Assembly (NCBI GenBank): GCA_029202545.1
Contig: CP119311.1
Coordinates: 5,394,001 to 5,458,000 of the forward strand
Length of the DNA: 64,000 bases
Origin: Candidatus Pseudobacter hemicellulosilyticus
GTDB lineage: Bacteria; Bacteroidota; Bacteroidia; Chitinophagales; Chitinophagaceae
Reading direction: 5' to 3'
This document shows, piece after piece, positions 9,347 through 18,532 of this stretch; the first letter of the stretch is position 1; each line of letters opens with the position of its first letter. The position numbers were made by a program, and so were the translations under genes. The notes under the pieces were generated by a model that saw nothing but the letters and a program-made list of their open reading frames with translations, did no database searches and was not told where the DNA came from.

Positions 9347-9419
9347 GCGGAAGTAGCTCATCTGGTAGAGCGATAGCTTCCCAAGCTATAGGTGGCCGGT
9401 TCGAGCCCGGTCTTCCGCT
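9347..9419 (+). tRNA. tRNA-Gly (anticodon CCC)
   Basis: A complete cloverleaf can be drawn. The acceptor stem is GCGGAAG (9347-9353) with CTTCCGC (9412-9418) and the discriminator is T9419, as usual for glycine tRNAs. The D stem is GCTC/GAGC. The anticodon stem ATAGC/GCTAT carries loop TTCCCAA with anticodon CCC at 9380-9382. The T stem GCCGG/CCGGT (one G-U pair) carries loop TTCGAGC. CCA is not encoded. It decodes GGG. Confidence 0.97.
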
Positions 9420-9423
9420 CAAT

Positions 9424-9455
9424 AAAAAAACGCAGTAAAACACTGCGTTTTTTTT
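9424..9455. terminator. Bidirectional rho-independent terminator
   Basis: Stem CGCAGT (9431-9436) / ACTGCG (9442-9447) with loop AAAAC is flanked by A7 on the left and T8 on the right. It can therefore terminate the rightward tRNA transcript and the leftward SPFH gene, which ends 20 bp away at 9475. Confidence 0.88.
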
Positions 9456-9474
9456 ATTTGGATAGCTGGTTATC

Positions 9475-10275
9475 TTACTGTCCGCCCAGTATCACCGGTG
9501 TTTTACCATCGGTAATGATCACTTTATTCTGCGTATTGCGGATGGCTTCAATCCATTGTTCCTGCAATACCCTTGGCTCCAGGCCGGAAGCTTTGACCCG
9601 GTTGGCCTCCGCTTCAATTTTGGATTTTTCCAGGTTCATACGCGCCACTTCCAGCTCATTCTTCACCTGCTCCGCCTCCTGTTTGGCATTGTTCCGGCGT
9701 TCAATAGCCTCGCTCATGGACTTGGGTGGCTTGAGCCCGCTGGTAAGCGCTGTCAGCGTGAAGAATTTTGTTTCAAACTCTCTCTTCAGCCGTACTTCCA
9801 CCGCTTCCTCGAAGCTGTTCAGGTTATTCATCAGTGAATCAGTGGTGAAATTGCGCGCTTCTTCCCGATAGGAATTTACCACCAGCGCATTCAGCACCGA
9901 TTCTTCAATATTGTCCATGATCATATTCACATCATCAATTCCCACGTGTTTATAATGGAAGATGATATCCACGCCTTTGCCGCGAATGGCCTGGTAGGTC
10001 AGGGAAGGATCTACAGAGAACACACCGGCATCCCGGGCAGTGATCACTACTTCAGGAGGGTCTGCTTTCTGTTCAAACATCGGGACCTGGTACAGTTCCG
10101 AGCCCGGCCACAGGATGCCCTGGGCGCCGGTCACAGCCTGGAAATCGGCTTTCCCGTTACGGCCATAGCCCGTCATCAGTACACCTTCATAGTTAGGGGT
10201 TACGCGGTTGCAGGTACAGGCAGTTACAGATACCATCGCAAACAATGCGACCATCTGCAGGAGTTTACTTGTCAT
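9475..10275 (-). CDS. SPFH/Band 7 (prohibitin-like) lipoprotein
   Basis: 266-residue protein with a lipoprotein signal peptide; the lipobox VTAC puts the acylated cysteine at residue 20. The mature part is an SPFH/Band 7 domain (about residues 30-190), including TGAQGILWPGSELYQVPMFE and a NALVVNSYREEARNFT region. A coiled-coil helix follows at about 190-235, rich in Glu, Lys and Ala (ERRNNAKQEAEQVKNELEVA). SPFH proteins oligomerise on membranes and often act as scaffolds or protease modulators; most have a transmembrane anchor, whereas this one appears lipid-anchored. Its ATG overlaps the stop of the upstream gene (ATGA at 10275-10272), implying translational coupling. The exact role is unknown. 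Confidence 0.88.
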   Translation of the reverse strand: MTSKLLQMVALFAMVSVTACTCNRVTPNYEGVLMTGYGRNGKADFQAVTGAQGILWPGSELYQVPMFEQKADPPEVVITARDAGVFSVDPSLTYQAIRGKGVDIIFHYKHVGIDDVNMIMDNIEESVLNALVVNSYREEARNFTTDSLMNNLNSFEEAVEVRLKREFETKFFTLTALTSGLKPPKSMSEAIERRNNAKQEAEQVKNELEVARMNLEKSKIEAEANRVKASGLEPRVLQEQWIEAIRNTQNKVIITDGKTPVILGGQ

Positions 10276-10457
10276 TGTTGGTTGTTTTTTCGAATAATCG
10301 ATTTATAGGGAAAGGTGATAAGCAATACAATGTGGAGAACACCGGTAGCCCAGCTGAGGTAAGGAACACTGGTCCGGAAAATGGCCAGATGGGCCAGTAC
10401 CAGCCCTACATTCACCAGGATAAAAAGAAATAATAATAAGATCAGTCTCGTATTCAT
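10272..10457 (-). CDS. Small two-helix membrane protein
   Basis: 61-residue protein with two predicted transmembrane helices (about residues 4-25 and 33-52) and a basic C-terminus (YKSIIRKNNQQ). I do not recognise the family. Support for it being real is the ATGA overlap with the SPFH gene downstream and the hydrophobic composition. It probably forms a two-gene leftward operon with the SPFH lipoprotein and may anchor or assist it. Its start faces the sigma-factor gene across a 172-bp divergent intergenic region. Confidence 0.6.
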   Translation of the reverse strand: MNTRLILLLFLFILVNVGLVLAHLAIFRTSVPYLSWATGVLHIVLLITFPYKSIIRKNNQQ

Positions 10458-10629
10458 GTCAGTTTTTTATAAATGACCCGGCATCAGACAATATATTATC
10501 TTTACTGCGCTTTTGCCGTATCTATTTGCACAAGAAATATGTCGGTAAAGCAGACCGGATATTACAAGCATCCCAACGATTGGCCGTCTTGAAAATGATT
10601 TTCAGCATATAATCGTTCCAATAGCTCGT

Positions 10630-11226
10630 TTGACGGAGAAGAATATATATACCAATACTGAACTGTTTACCCATTTCACCAATGGTGATACCGCTGCCTT
10701 TGAACAACTGTACCGGCAGCATTTCAACCAGGTATTTTATTTTGCCCGCCGCTTTCTCACCAATATACAGGCAGCAGAAGACCTCACCACGGAGATCTTT
10801 CTCAAAGCCTGGAATAAGCGGGCCGACTTTGAAAACAGCCACAAATTCAGGGGATTTCTCTACACCAGCACGCGCAACGCCTGTCTGAATATCCTGAAAC
10901 AGGAACAGCAAAGGGCTGCGCAGCAAACGGAGCTGATAGCCCTGCTGGAAAGGGACAATGAGACTGCCCGGGAAGAACAGCTGCTTACTGCACAATTGAT
11001 GCAATACGTTTACGAGGCTATTGAGGACCTGCCGCAGCAGGAAAGAAAGATCTTTAAGCTGGCATACCTGGAGGGCCTGTCGAACGACGCAATTGCCGCC
11101 GCCATCGGCATCAGCAACCAGAGTGTGCGCAATGCCAAGGCAAGAGCATTGAAGACGCTGCGCCTGCAGCTGGCGCAGCAGGGCGGACTGCTGACCCTCT
11201 TTTTCTGGCAGCTGAGCGCCTCCTGA
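10630..11226 (+). CDS. ECF RNA polymerase sigma factor (Bacteroidota FecI-like)
   Basis: 198-residue sigma-70 family factor. Region 2 is at about residues 20-90 (FEQLYRQHFNQVFYFARRFL, then AAEDLTTEIFLKAW). Region 4 is at about 130-185 (IEDLPQQERKIFKLAYLEGL, then a helix-turn-helix IAAAIGISNQSVRNAKARAL). It directs polymerase to promoters when released from its anti-sigma factor, here very probably the FecR-like product 156 bp downstream. No ATG lies in frame before region 2, so TTG at 10630 is taken as the start; a non-ATG start is unusual here. No Shine-Dalgarno is seen, as is normal in this phylum. A weak -7-like box, TCTATTTG, lies at 10521-10528. Confidence 0.93.
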   Translation: MTEKNIYTNTELFTHFTNGDTAAFEQLYRQHFNQVFYFARRFLTNIQAAEDLTTEIFLKAWNKRADFENSHKFRGFLYTSTRNACLNILKQEQQRAAQQTELIALLERDNETAREEQLLTAQLMQYVYEAIEDLPQQERKIFKLAYLEGLSNDAIAAAIGISNQSVRNAKARALKTLRLQLAQQGGLLTLFFWQLSAS

Positions 11227-11382
11227 GCGCACTGTATTTGCCAGCTTCGATACCGGGCTTCCCTTTTCTCTTCTCTCCATATTCTATATTGTCAGCGAAC
11301 CCTTCCTGTCCGCGGCCCATCTCCCCAAAAAATTCCCTTAAAAACATGAGTACAACGCCAGGTCCCGGTTGTTATACCCTAT

Positions 11383-12606
11383 ATGCCAGCACCCAATGAT
11401 ATCAAGCAGCTTATTATCCGTTCGCTGGAGGGCCATCTTTCCCCCGGGGATAAAGCTACTCTGGAGCAATGGCTCCGGGAATCCCCTGTTAACCGGGAAG
11501 CTGTCAGCGCCTTCCTGGAAGAAGGCCGGCTGGCTGACGCTATCCGGGAAATGTACCAATCGCAGGACAGGGTCTGGAGCAGGCTCAGCCCGGCCCTGGA
11601 GGACCAGGCCACAGGTACTGCTTCGGCAGCCACTTCTCCCCTCGCTGCAAACCGGCCCGTTCACCGTATCCATTTCCTGAAAACAACGCTGTTCCGCTAT
11701 GCAGCCGCCGTCCTGGTGCTGGTGGCTGCCGGTATTTTATTCTACACAGTCCGGCAGGATACAGCGCCAGGCAATAGCTATACTACAAAGCCTGCCGCAA
11801 CAGCTATTGCACCCGGCGGCGATAAAGCCACCCTCACCCTGGCCGATGGTTCCGTGATCATCCTGGATAGCGCCGCCAATGGACAGCTGGCCGTCCAGGA
11901 AGGCGCCGCTATCATTAAGCAAGCGGATGGTCGCCTGCAATATGTCCGCAACAGGCAGCAGCCAGCAGCCATTACCTACAATACAATGCGTACCCCCCGT
12001 GGCGGCCAGTACCAGATCAGCCTGCCTGATGGCACAAAGGTTTGGCTCAATGCAGCCTCTTCCATCACCTATCCTACGCATTTCAGCAGCAATGAACGAC
12101 TGGTCCGCATTACCGGCGAAGCGTTTTTTGAAGTAGCCCCGCAGGCTTCAGCTCCTTTCCGCGTACAGTACGGCAATGCCGCAGTTGAAGTGCTGGCCAC
12201 AGCATTCAACATCAACGCCTATGAAGAGGAAGGAGCCAGTCAGACAACCCTTATCAGCGGGGCGGTCCGCGTGAGCAGCGCCGGACAGCCACTGCTGCTC
12301 AAGCCCGGACAGCAGGCCCGGCTGGACCAGCAGGGCATCCTGTCCCTGTTGCCTGATGCAGATACAGAAGCCATTACCGCCTGGAAGAACGGTTATTTTT
12401 CTTTCCGCAAGTCCGACCTGCCCAGCGTTATGCGTCAACTGGCCCGCTGGTATGATGTAACGGTAGAGTACAGGGGCAATATACTGCCTCAGCAATTCGG
12501 AGGGGAGATCAGTCGCAATGCCCCGCTGTCAGAAGTGCTGGCTATCCTGGAAGCAAGTAATATCCATTTCAAAATAGAAAACAAGAAAATAATTGTTCAC
12601 CCTTAA
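11383..12606 (+). CDS. FecR-family anti-sigma factor
   Basis: 407-residue inner-membrane protein. The N-terminal cytoplasmic part (1-100) contains the anti-sigma-like region. One transmembrane helix lies at about 103-124 (FRYAAAVLVLVAAGILFYTV). The periplasmic FecR domain spans about 195-300 (RTPRGGQYQISLPDGTKVWL, then ITGEAFFEVA) and a C-terminal DUF4974-like domain about 335-405 (FSFRKSDLPSVMRQLARWYD). In the Fec paradigm the periplasmic part reads the state of a TonB-dependent transducer and controls release of the sigma factor. Gene order sigma-FecR-STN/SusC fits this exactly. Confidence 0.95.
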   Translation: MPAPNDIKQLIIRSLEGHLSPGDKATLEQWLRESPVNREAVSAFLEEGRLADAIREMYQSQDRVWSRLSPALEDQATGTASAATSPLAANRPVHRIHFLKTTLFRYAAAVLVLVAAGILFYTVRQDTAPGNSYTTKPAATAIAPGGDKATLTLADGSVIILDSAANGQLAVQEGAAIIKQADGRLQYVRNRQQPAAITYNTMRTPRGGQYQISLPDGTKVWLNAASSITYPTHFSSNERLVRITGEAFFEVAPQASAPFRVQYGNAAVEVLATAFNINAYEEEGASQTTLISGAVRVSSAGQPLLLKPGQQARLDQQGILSLLPDADTEAITAWKNGYFSFRKSDLPSVMRQLARWYDVTVEYRGNILPQQFGGEISRNAPLSEVLAILEASNIHFKIENKKIIVHP

Positions 12607-12636
12607 CGCAATCAGTATGTAACCAAACCCCTCAAC

Positions 12637-12698
12637 GGGTTGGCTGGAAAAAGAAACCGGAAGTGTTGGAGCACTTCCGGCGGATGGCTGGCTAACCC
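12637..12698 (+). promoter_or_regulatory. Leader hairpin 1 before the SusC gene
   Basis: A perfect 9-bp stem, CCGGAAGTG (12657-12665) / CACTTCCGG (12672-12680), has a 6-base loop and is enclosed by GGGTTGGC (12637-12644) / GCTAACCC (12691-12698), which pair at 7 of 8 positions. No T-run follows, so it does not look like a simple terminator. It may limit read-through, stabilise mRNA or attenuate. Confidence 0.55.
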
Positions 12699-12744
12699 AT
12701 TAATTGAATCCGTTTCAAGACTGCTTTAAGAATTAACCAACCCG

Positions 12745-12767
12745 CCAATGCCTGAAGAAGGCATTGG
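12745..12767 (+). promoter_or_regulatory. Leader hairpin 2 next to the SusC start codon
   Basis: Perfect 9-bp stem CCAATGCCT (12745-12753) / AGGCATTGG (12759-12767) with loop GAAGA, ending 6 bases before the ATG at 12774. Its place in the initiation region suggests an effect on translation of the SusC gene or on differential expression between FecR and SusC. Confidence 0.55.
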
Positions 12768-12773
12768 TAACAA

Positions 12774-15700
12774 ATGCAATTTATGCAATCGAAGGCTTTT
12801 TTCAAACCTTCAGCCCATTCCCTGTGCAACCGCCAGTGGCCGGGCCGGAGATTTATTTCCAAAACACTGCTGCTGATGAGGCTAACCGCCATTTTACTGA
12901 TCGCCGGAATGCTCCAGGCCCATGCCAGTGGGTACTCACAGACAGTCAGCCTGTCTGAAAAGGACGCTTCCCTGCAATCGATCTTTCAACAGATCAGAAA
13001 ACAAACCGGGTTTACTTTTTTTTATAACGAGTCCCTGCTCCACAAAGCCGGAAGGGTCAGCATCCGCGTTAAGAACGCGCCCCTCACGGAAGCGTTGGAC
13101 CATTGTTTCCGGGACCAGCCGCTCCGTTATTCCATCATTGGCAATACGGTGGTGGTGAAAGAAAAGCCCGCCGGTAATACTGCTGCCGATTCCCCGGAGG
13201 AAGCTCCCCTGCCCTTTATAAAGATAACAGGGCGTGTTCTCAATGAACAGGGCGAACCACTGGCCAATGCCAGCATAACAATACGCCGTCCCCAGTTTAT
13301 CAGGGCCACCGCTACTGATGCCAATGGTTATTTCACCCTATATGAAGTACAGCAGGGCGATATGCTCACCATCAGCTTTGTAGGCTATCAGAATGTTCAG
13401 GTGCGGGTGGGAGAAAAAACGGAGCTGGTGATCACCCTCAAGCCACTGGACAATAAGCTGGATGAAGTGATCATCCAGGGATATGGCACTACCAACCGCC
13501 GTACCATCACCGGTAATATCGTCAAAGTGAATGCAGCCGAGATAGAGAAACAGCCCGTCATGAACCCACTCCTGGCCCTTGCAGGCAGGGTCCCCGGCAT
13601 GGTGGTAACACCTACCAGTGGCTTTGCCAGTGGTCCGGTAAAAATGGAGATCAGGGGCCGGAAAAGTATCAACAGCCAGTTCACTTCCGATCCGCTTTTC
13701 ATTATTGATGGTGTACCGCTCAGCTCCAATGAAGCCGGTCAACGTTCCAACTATACCAATGGCTCATCCGGTCTTATCCAGAATGGCATTGTAGGTCCGG
13801 CCATGGGCCAGAGCCCCTTTCTCAATATCAACCCTACCGATATTGAAAGCATCGAAGTGCTGAAAGATGCGGATGCTACAGCTATTTACGGCTCACGCGG
13901 CGCCAACGGCGTAGTGCTGATCACCACCAAAAAAGGCAGCCCCGGCAAAACGCAGTTCAACTTCTCGGCCAGCCAGGGCCTGAGTATGGTGACCCGTTAC
14001 TGGGACATGCTCAATACAGCCGATTATATCAAAATGCGCAGGGAAGCCCTGAACAATGACGGCTTCCTCCCTACTATTTCCAATGCACCTGACCTGCTGG
14101 TATGGGATACTACCCGTTATACCGACTGGCAGAAAGAACTGTGGGGAAATACCGGGCAATACACCAATGTCTCCGCCAGCCTCTCCGGCGGCGATAACCG
14201 TACGCAGTTCCGCCTCGGCAGCAATTACTCCAAACAAACGGAGATCCTCTCCAATAGCGGCGCCAACCAGCGTGCAGGGCTCAGTTTCAACCTCGGCCAT
14301 GCCAGTATTAATAGCAAGTTCAAGCTGGACCTCACCGCTTCCTATTCCTATACATCGGTAGACCTGGTAAATATCCCTTCTGTCATCAACCTGCCACCCA
14401 ATGCACCGCCCATCTATAACAGCAAGGGAGAGTTGAACTTTGAAGAATGGAATGCTGCCGGCCTGTTGTACAGCTATCCTTTTTCCAGCCTCGGCAGTCC
14501 CTATACAGCCAATACCAATTTCCTGACCAGCAACCTGATCCTTCGCTATGATATCCTGCCCGGGCTGCAATTGTCTACCAGCCTGGGGTATAACCATAGC
14601 CTGGCCAACAATGCCACCTGGACCCCAAAATCAGTACAGAACCCGGTGCTGAACCCTACCGGTTCTTCCTTTGCAGGCAATACCGTCAACAACAACAAGA
14701 TCATTGAGCCACAGCTCAACTATAACAAGTCCTTTGGAAAAGCCCGCGTGGCCCTGCTGCTCGGAGGATCTTACCAGCATACCCGGACCACCGCCAATGG
14801 CACACAGGGGACAGGTTATACCAATGACGACCTCATTGAATCCGTTGCCAGCGCTCCCAGCAAGAACTTCACCGAGAACTTCGGTGATTACAAATACGCC
14901 GCCGGCTTCGCCCGCATCAATGTCAACTGGGATGGTAAATATATCGTCAACCTCAATGGCCGTCGCGACGGGTCCTCCCGTTTCGGGCCCGACCGCCAGT
15001 TCGGTAATTTCGGTTCGGCCGGTGTGGCGTGGATCGCCAGCGAGGAAAATTTTGTCAAGAATATCCTGCCTTCCTGGATCAGCTTCCTGAAACTGCGCGG
15101 CAGCTATGGCGTTACCGGCAGTGACGCCGTAGGAGATTACCAGTACACCTCCCAATGGGCCACGGTCAACTCCAGCACCGGCAACGCCTACCAGCCTTAT
15201 AACAATATCATACCGCTGATCAGCCAGCATGCCGTAAATCCCTATTATCAATGGCAGGCCAACAAAAAGCTGGAAGCCGCACTGAATATCGGGTTTCTGA
15301 AAGAAAGGTTCAGCCTGGAGATCGCTTATTACCGGGATCGCTGTGATAACCAGCTCACCCAGTATCCGCTACCCGTATACACCGGTTTCTCTTCCGTTAC
15401 CGCCAACTGGCCCGCCACCGTGCAGAACAGTGGCTGGGAGCTGCTGCTGAGCGCCCGCCTGATAGACAATAAGGATTTCAGCTGGTCGGTGTCCTTCAAC
15501 AGCGCCTACAATGACAATATCCTGCTGGAATATCCCGATCTTGAACAATCGCCCTATGCTACGCAGTATAAGGTCGGCAGCTCGCTCAATACCATCTACC
15601 TGCTGCAATACACCGGCGTGAACCCGTTAACGGGCAGACGTACCTTTACCGACTTCAACAATGATGGCCAGATAACGGGCTATGACAGGATCCCGGCCGC

Positions 15701-16208
15701 AGGATTGAACGACAAGTATATTGCCCTGAACACGGCCGCCCGTTTCACCGGTGGCTTTGGCAGCGATTTCCGTTACAGGAATTTCCGCCTCGGCTGCTTC
15801 TTCTCCTTCAAGAAACAAAATGCCATGAATGGTTATTACAGCAGCTATTCACCAGGCCAGATGAACAACGTACCCTCGGCAGTATTGAAGGATTACTGGC
15901 AGAAGCCCGGCGACAATGCACGCTTTGCCAGGCTCTCTACCTACCAGCAAATGAACGACAGCTATTTCATGGCATCAGATGGCGCTTACTCAGACGCCTC
16001 TTTTGTCCGGCTCTCCAACCTGAGCTGCTCCTATAACCTGCCCCGCAGCTGGATGGACAAAGCAGGCATAAAGGATTGCTCCATTTTTATGCACGCGCAG
16101 AATGTTTTCCTGATCACCAACTACGAAGGACTTGATCCGGAAACGCCCTCTCTCAACACCCTGCCGCCTGCCAAAACATTCACCCTGGGTTTAACCCTTA
16201 ACTTATAA
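12774..16208 (+). CDS. SusC/RagA TonB-dependent receptor with STN signalling domain
   Basis: 1144-residue outer-membrane importer. An extended N-terminus leads into a signal segment (about 30-52, LLLMRLTAILLIAGMLQAHA). An STN (secretin/TonB short N-terminal) domain follows at about 62-115, then a carboxypeptidase-regulatory-like beta-sandwich at about 150-235 (ITGRVLNEQGEPLANASITI), a plug domain (DEVIIQGYGTTNRRTITGNI), and a 22-strand-type barrel to the end (FTLGLTLNL). The STN domain is the mark of receptors that signal to a FecR/ECF pair, both encoded just upstream. It forms the lid-and-barrel importer with the SusD 12 bp downstream. ATG 12774 is used; ATG 12783 is also possible. The likely cargo, from context, is peptides or protein. 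Confidence 0.95.
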   Translation: MQFMQSKAFFKPSAHSLCNRQWPGRRFISKTLLLMRLTAILLIAGMLQAHASGYSQTVSLSEKDASLQSIFQQIRKQTGFTFFYNESLLHKAGRVSIRVKNAPLTEALDHCFRDQPLRYSIIGNTVVVKEKPAGNTAADSPEEAPLPFIKITGRVLNEQGEPLANASITIRRPQFIRATATDANGYFTLYEVQQGDMLTISFVGYQNVQVRVGEKTELVITLKPLDNKLDEVIIQGYGTTNRRTITGNIVKVNAAEIEKQPVMNPLLALAGRVPGMVVTPTSGFASGPVKMEIRGRKSINSQFTSDPLFIIDGVPLSSNEAGQRSNYTNGSSGLIQNGIVGPAMGQSPFLNINPTDIESIEVLKDADATAIYGSRGANGVVLITTKKGSPGKTQFNFSASQGLSMVTRYWDMLNTADYIKMRREALNNDGFLPTISNAPDLLVWDTTRYTDWQKELWGNTGQYTNVSASLSGGDNRTQFRLGSNYSKQTEILSNSGANQRAGLSFNLGHASINSKFKLDLTASYSYTSVDLVNIPSVINLPPNAPPIYNSKGELNFEEWNAAGLLYSYPFSSLGSPYTANTNFLTSNLILRYDILPGLQLSTSLGYNHSLANNATWTPKSVQNPVLNPTGSSFAGNTVNNNKIIEPQLNYNKSFGKARVALLLGGSYQHTRTTANGTQGTGYTNDDLIESVASAPSKNFTENFGDYKYAAGFARINVNWDGKYIVNLNGRRDGSSRFGPDRQFGNFGSAGVAWIASEENFVKNILPSWISFLKLRGSYGVTGSDAVGDYQYTSQWATVNSSTGNAYQPYNNIIPLISQHAVNPYYQWQANKKLEAALNIGFLKERFSLEIAYYRDRCDNQLTQYPLPVYTGFSSVTANWPATVQNSGWELLLSARLIDNKDFSWSVSFNSAYNDNILLEYPDLEQSPYATQYKVGSSLNTIYLLQYTGVNPLTGRRTFTDFNNDGQITGYDRIPAAGLNDKYIALNTAARFTGGFGSDFRYRNFRLGCFFSFKKQNAMNGYYSSYSPGQMNNVPSAVLKDYWQKPGDNARFARLSTYQQMNDSYFMASDGAYSDASFVRLSNLSCSYNLPRSWMDKAGIKDCSIFMHAQNVFLITNYEGLDPETPSLNTLPPAKTFTLGLTLNL

Positions 16209-16219
16209 AACAGCCGACC

Positions 16220-17710
16220 ATGAACTTCTTCTCCCACTATAAAAAACGCTACCGTATACCCCTGCTGCCCGCTGCAGCCATCCTGGTGACGGCGGCCTGC
16301 TGGCTCAGCTCCTGTAAAAAGCTCATTGAGATCAAGGAGCCACCCAGCACCATGACCAGCACCAAAGTATTCTCCAGTGATGAACAGGCCGAAGCCGCAG
16401 TGGCTGGCATGTACAGTCTCACCATCAATGGCGATGGCTTTTCCAATGCCGCCGTGAATGGCTTTGCCCGTGGCTTGTCCACCATGCTCGGCAGCCTTTC
16501 TTCGGACGATATCCTGTATGACGCCGGTTACGCCAACAGCTATTATTATTTCAACGTTGGCAGGGTGCCCACCAACGATGCGCCTTCCACTACCCTATGG
16601 ACCACCGCTTACAAAAGCATCCATAGCGCCAATGCCATACTGGAAGGGATAACCGCATCCGGCTCTTACCGGCTGACCGACAGCGCCCGCCGGCTGTTCA
16701 CCGGTGAGGCCCTGCTGATGCGCGCCTTCAGCCATTTCTACCTTACCAGTTTCTTCGGGGATGTACCGCTGGTGCTCACGGCAGATTATAGCGTCACTGC
16801 ACAAATGACCCGCACCCCGCAGGCCAGCATCTACCGCCAGCTGGTGGAAGACCTGACCCGGGCGCGGGAACTGTTATTGACTGATTATACCACCGGTAAC
16901 GGTACACGGACACGTCCCAACAAATGGGCTGCCACCGCACTGCTGGCAAGGGTTTACCTGTACATGGGCGAAAACGACAATGCCATTGCCATGGCCGGTG
17001 AAGTGATTGAACAGTCATCGCTGTATACCCTGATGCCGCCGGCACAGGCATTTTTAAAGGACAGTCGTGAAGCCATCTGGCAATTGAAACATGCCACCAC
17101 TTTCTACGGCCTGGGTAATGCCACACCGGAAGGATCGGCCGTGATCCCCACGCCACCTGCCACCGGTTATGGCGCTTACTATATCTCCCCCTCCCTGGCA
17201 GCCGCCTTCGAGGACGATGACGCCCGGAAAACAAACTGGATGGGCGTCAATACAGTGAGCGGGCTGACCCGGTTCTTCCCCTTTAAATACAAAACAGGCC
17301 GGTACAACGCAGTTACCGGGGGAGAATCAACGGAATTTTATATCCTGCTTCGTTTTGCCGAACAATACCTGATCCGCGCTGAAGCGCTGGCCCGCAAAGG
17401 GAACAGCTATCTCGAAGATGCCATCAAAGACCTGAATACAATAAGGCTACGCAGCAGCCTCGATCAACTGCCGCTGACGCTGACCCAGGCAGAAACCCTG
17501 GAAGCCGTGGCGCAGGAAAGAAGAGTAGAGCTGTTCATGGAATGGGGCCATCGCTGGTTTGACCTGAAACGGAACAACAAAGCACATGACGTACTCTCTG
17601 TCCTGGAACACAAGCAACCCTGGGAAGGCGATTACCAGCTCCTGTATCCTATACCGGTAACAGAGATCAAGACCAATGTACACCTGGGACAGAATCCCGG
17701 CTATAACTAA
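16220..17710 (+). CDS. SusD/RagB-family nutrient-binding lipoprotein
   Basis: 496-residue outer-membrane lipoprotein with lipobox LSSC (Cys32). The alpha-helical TPR-like SusD fold is indicated by NKWAATALLARVYLYMGEND, the RFAEQYLIRAEALARKGN helix, and the C-terminal box RRVELFMEWGHRWFDLKRNN with the terminal YPIPVTEIKTNVHLGQNPGY. SusD proteins cap the SusC barrel and capture ligand. Tight spacing to the SusC gene shows it is its partner. RagB-type homologues bind peptides, which would fit the protease encoded further down this operon. Confidence 0.95.
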   Translation: MNFFSHYKKRYRIPLLPAAAILVTAACWLSSCKKLIEIKEPPSTMTSTKVFSSDEQAEAAVAGMYSLTINGDGFSNAAVNGFARGLSTMLGSLSSDDILYDAGYANSYYYFNVGRVPTNDAPSTTLWTTAYKSIHSANAILEGITASGSYRLTDSARRLFTGEALLMRAFSHFYLTSFFGDVPLVLTADYSVTAQMTRTPQASIYRQLVEDLTRARELLLTDYTTGNGTRTRPNKWAATALLARVYLYMGENDNAIAMAGEVIEQSSLYTLMPPAQAFLKDSREAIWQLKHATTFYGLGNATPEGSAVIPTPPATGYGAYYISPSLAAAFEDDDARKTNWMGVNTVSGLTRFFPFKYKTGRYNAVTGGESTEFYILLRFAEQYLIRAEALARKGNSYLEDAIKDLNTIRLRSSLDQLPLTLTQAETLEAVAQERRVELFMEWGHRWFDLKRNNKAHDVLSVLEHKQPWEGDYQLLYPIPVTEIKTNVHLGQNPGYN

Positions 17711-17734
17711 GCTTTTCACCACTAACAACAGATC

Positions 17735-18490
17735 ATGAACAATAGCACCCGATTGACTATACTGGCACTGCTCCTGTTGACAGGAGCCGCCTGCAAAAAG
17801 ACCCAGGAGCCGGGCGACCAGCCCGCATCACTGGGCATTCTAAACGCCATTCCCGGCAGTACTTCACTGGTCACCAACTTTGCAGGTACTACGCCTATCA
17901 CCTGGTACCTGGACGCCAACAAGCTTTTCTATAACCAGTTCAACCTCGTCAATATTTTTTCCATCAGTCGCAGGGAGCAGCCCCTGGCACTGTATAATTA
18001 CCCGGATACAACAGCCAGCAGCAAACCTTTGTACTCCTTCCAGCTGAAACTGGCGCCTGGCGATATCCGTACCCTGTTCCTTGTTGGCTCTCTTTCCGAA
18101 CCTGATACTTTCATGGTACAGGATGCCCCGCCCTACCATGCTGTTGCCGACAGCAGCATGGCCATCCGCCTGGCCAATCTTGCCCCGGACAATGGCCCCG
18201 TTTCCGTGACCATTACCGGTGGCGATTACAATAACCAGGTACTGGCAGATAACCTGGCCTATAAAACAGTAACCGGGTTTATCCGGCTGCCGGCCGGTTC
18301 TGGCGTCATCAATTACCTGGTGGAGTTCAAAGACCAGGCTACCGGCACCCTTCAGGCTGCCTATACCTTCTATAACGTGGGAACCATTACGCAGAACAAC
18401 AGTGTACGCAGCCGGAGCTTTACCCTGGGACTTACCGGGAAAGAAAATGTCAGCCCGCTGAACACCGTGCTCATTAACCATAACCCATAG
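17735..18490 (+). CDS. DUF4397-like surface lipoprotein
   Basis: 251-residue lipoprotein with acylated Cys20 (TGAAC). The mature part has two beta-rich segments resembling DUF4397 repeats: one at about 30-120 (SLGILNAIPGSTSLVTNFAG), and a second at about 145-225 (IRLANLAPDNGPVSVTITGG). Proteins of this kind commonly follow SusD genes in Bacteroidota and may act as an extra surface ligand-binding subunit; the function is unproven. It is 24 bp after the SusD gene, in the same operon. Assignment to DUF4397 rests on the R-L-A-N-L-A-P-D style motif. Confidence 0.7.
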   Translation: MNNSTRLTILALLLLTGAACKKTQEPGDQPASLGILNAIPGSTSLVTNFAGTTPITWYLDANKLFYNQFNLVNIFSISRREQPLALYNYPDTTASSKPLYSFQLKLAPGDIRTLFLVGSLSEPDTFMVQDAPPYHAVADSSMAIRLANLAPDNGPVSVTITGGDYNNQVLADNLAYKTVTGFIRLPAGSGVINYLVEFKDQATGTLQAAYTFYNVGTITQNNSVRSRSFTLGLTGKENVSPLNTVLINHNP

Positions 18491-18532
18491 GGATGGAATA
18501 GCGACCACAGCGCTTAATATTTACCAACACAT

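Noticed and set aside
9347..9419. tRNA-Gly as an integration (att) site for a mobile element
   Set aside because: No integrase, no repeated tRNA 3' end nearby and no mobility genes; the flanks are ordinary operons.
9392..9871. 159-codon frame on the plus strand
   Set aside because: It begins inside tRNA-Gly and runs antisense to the SPFH gene, which has a lipobox and coherent domains.
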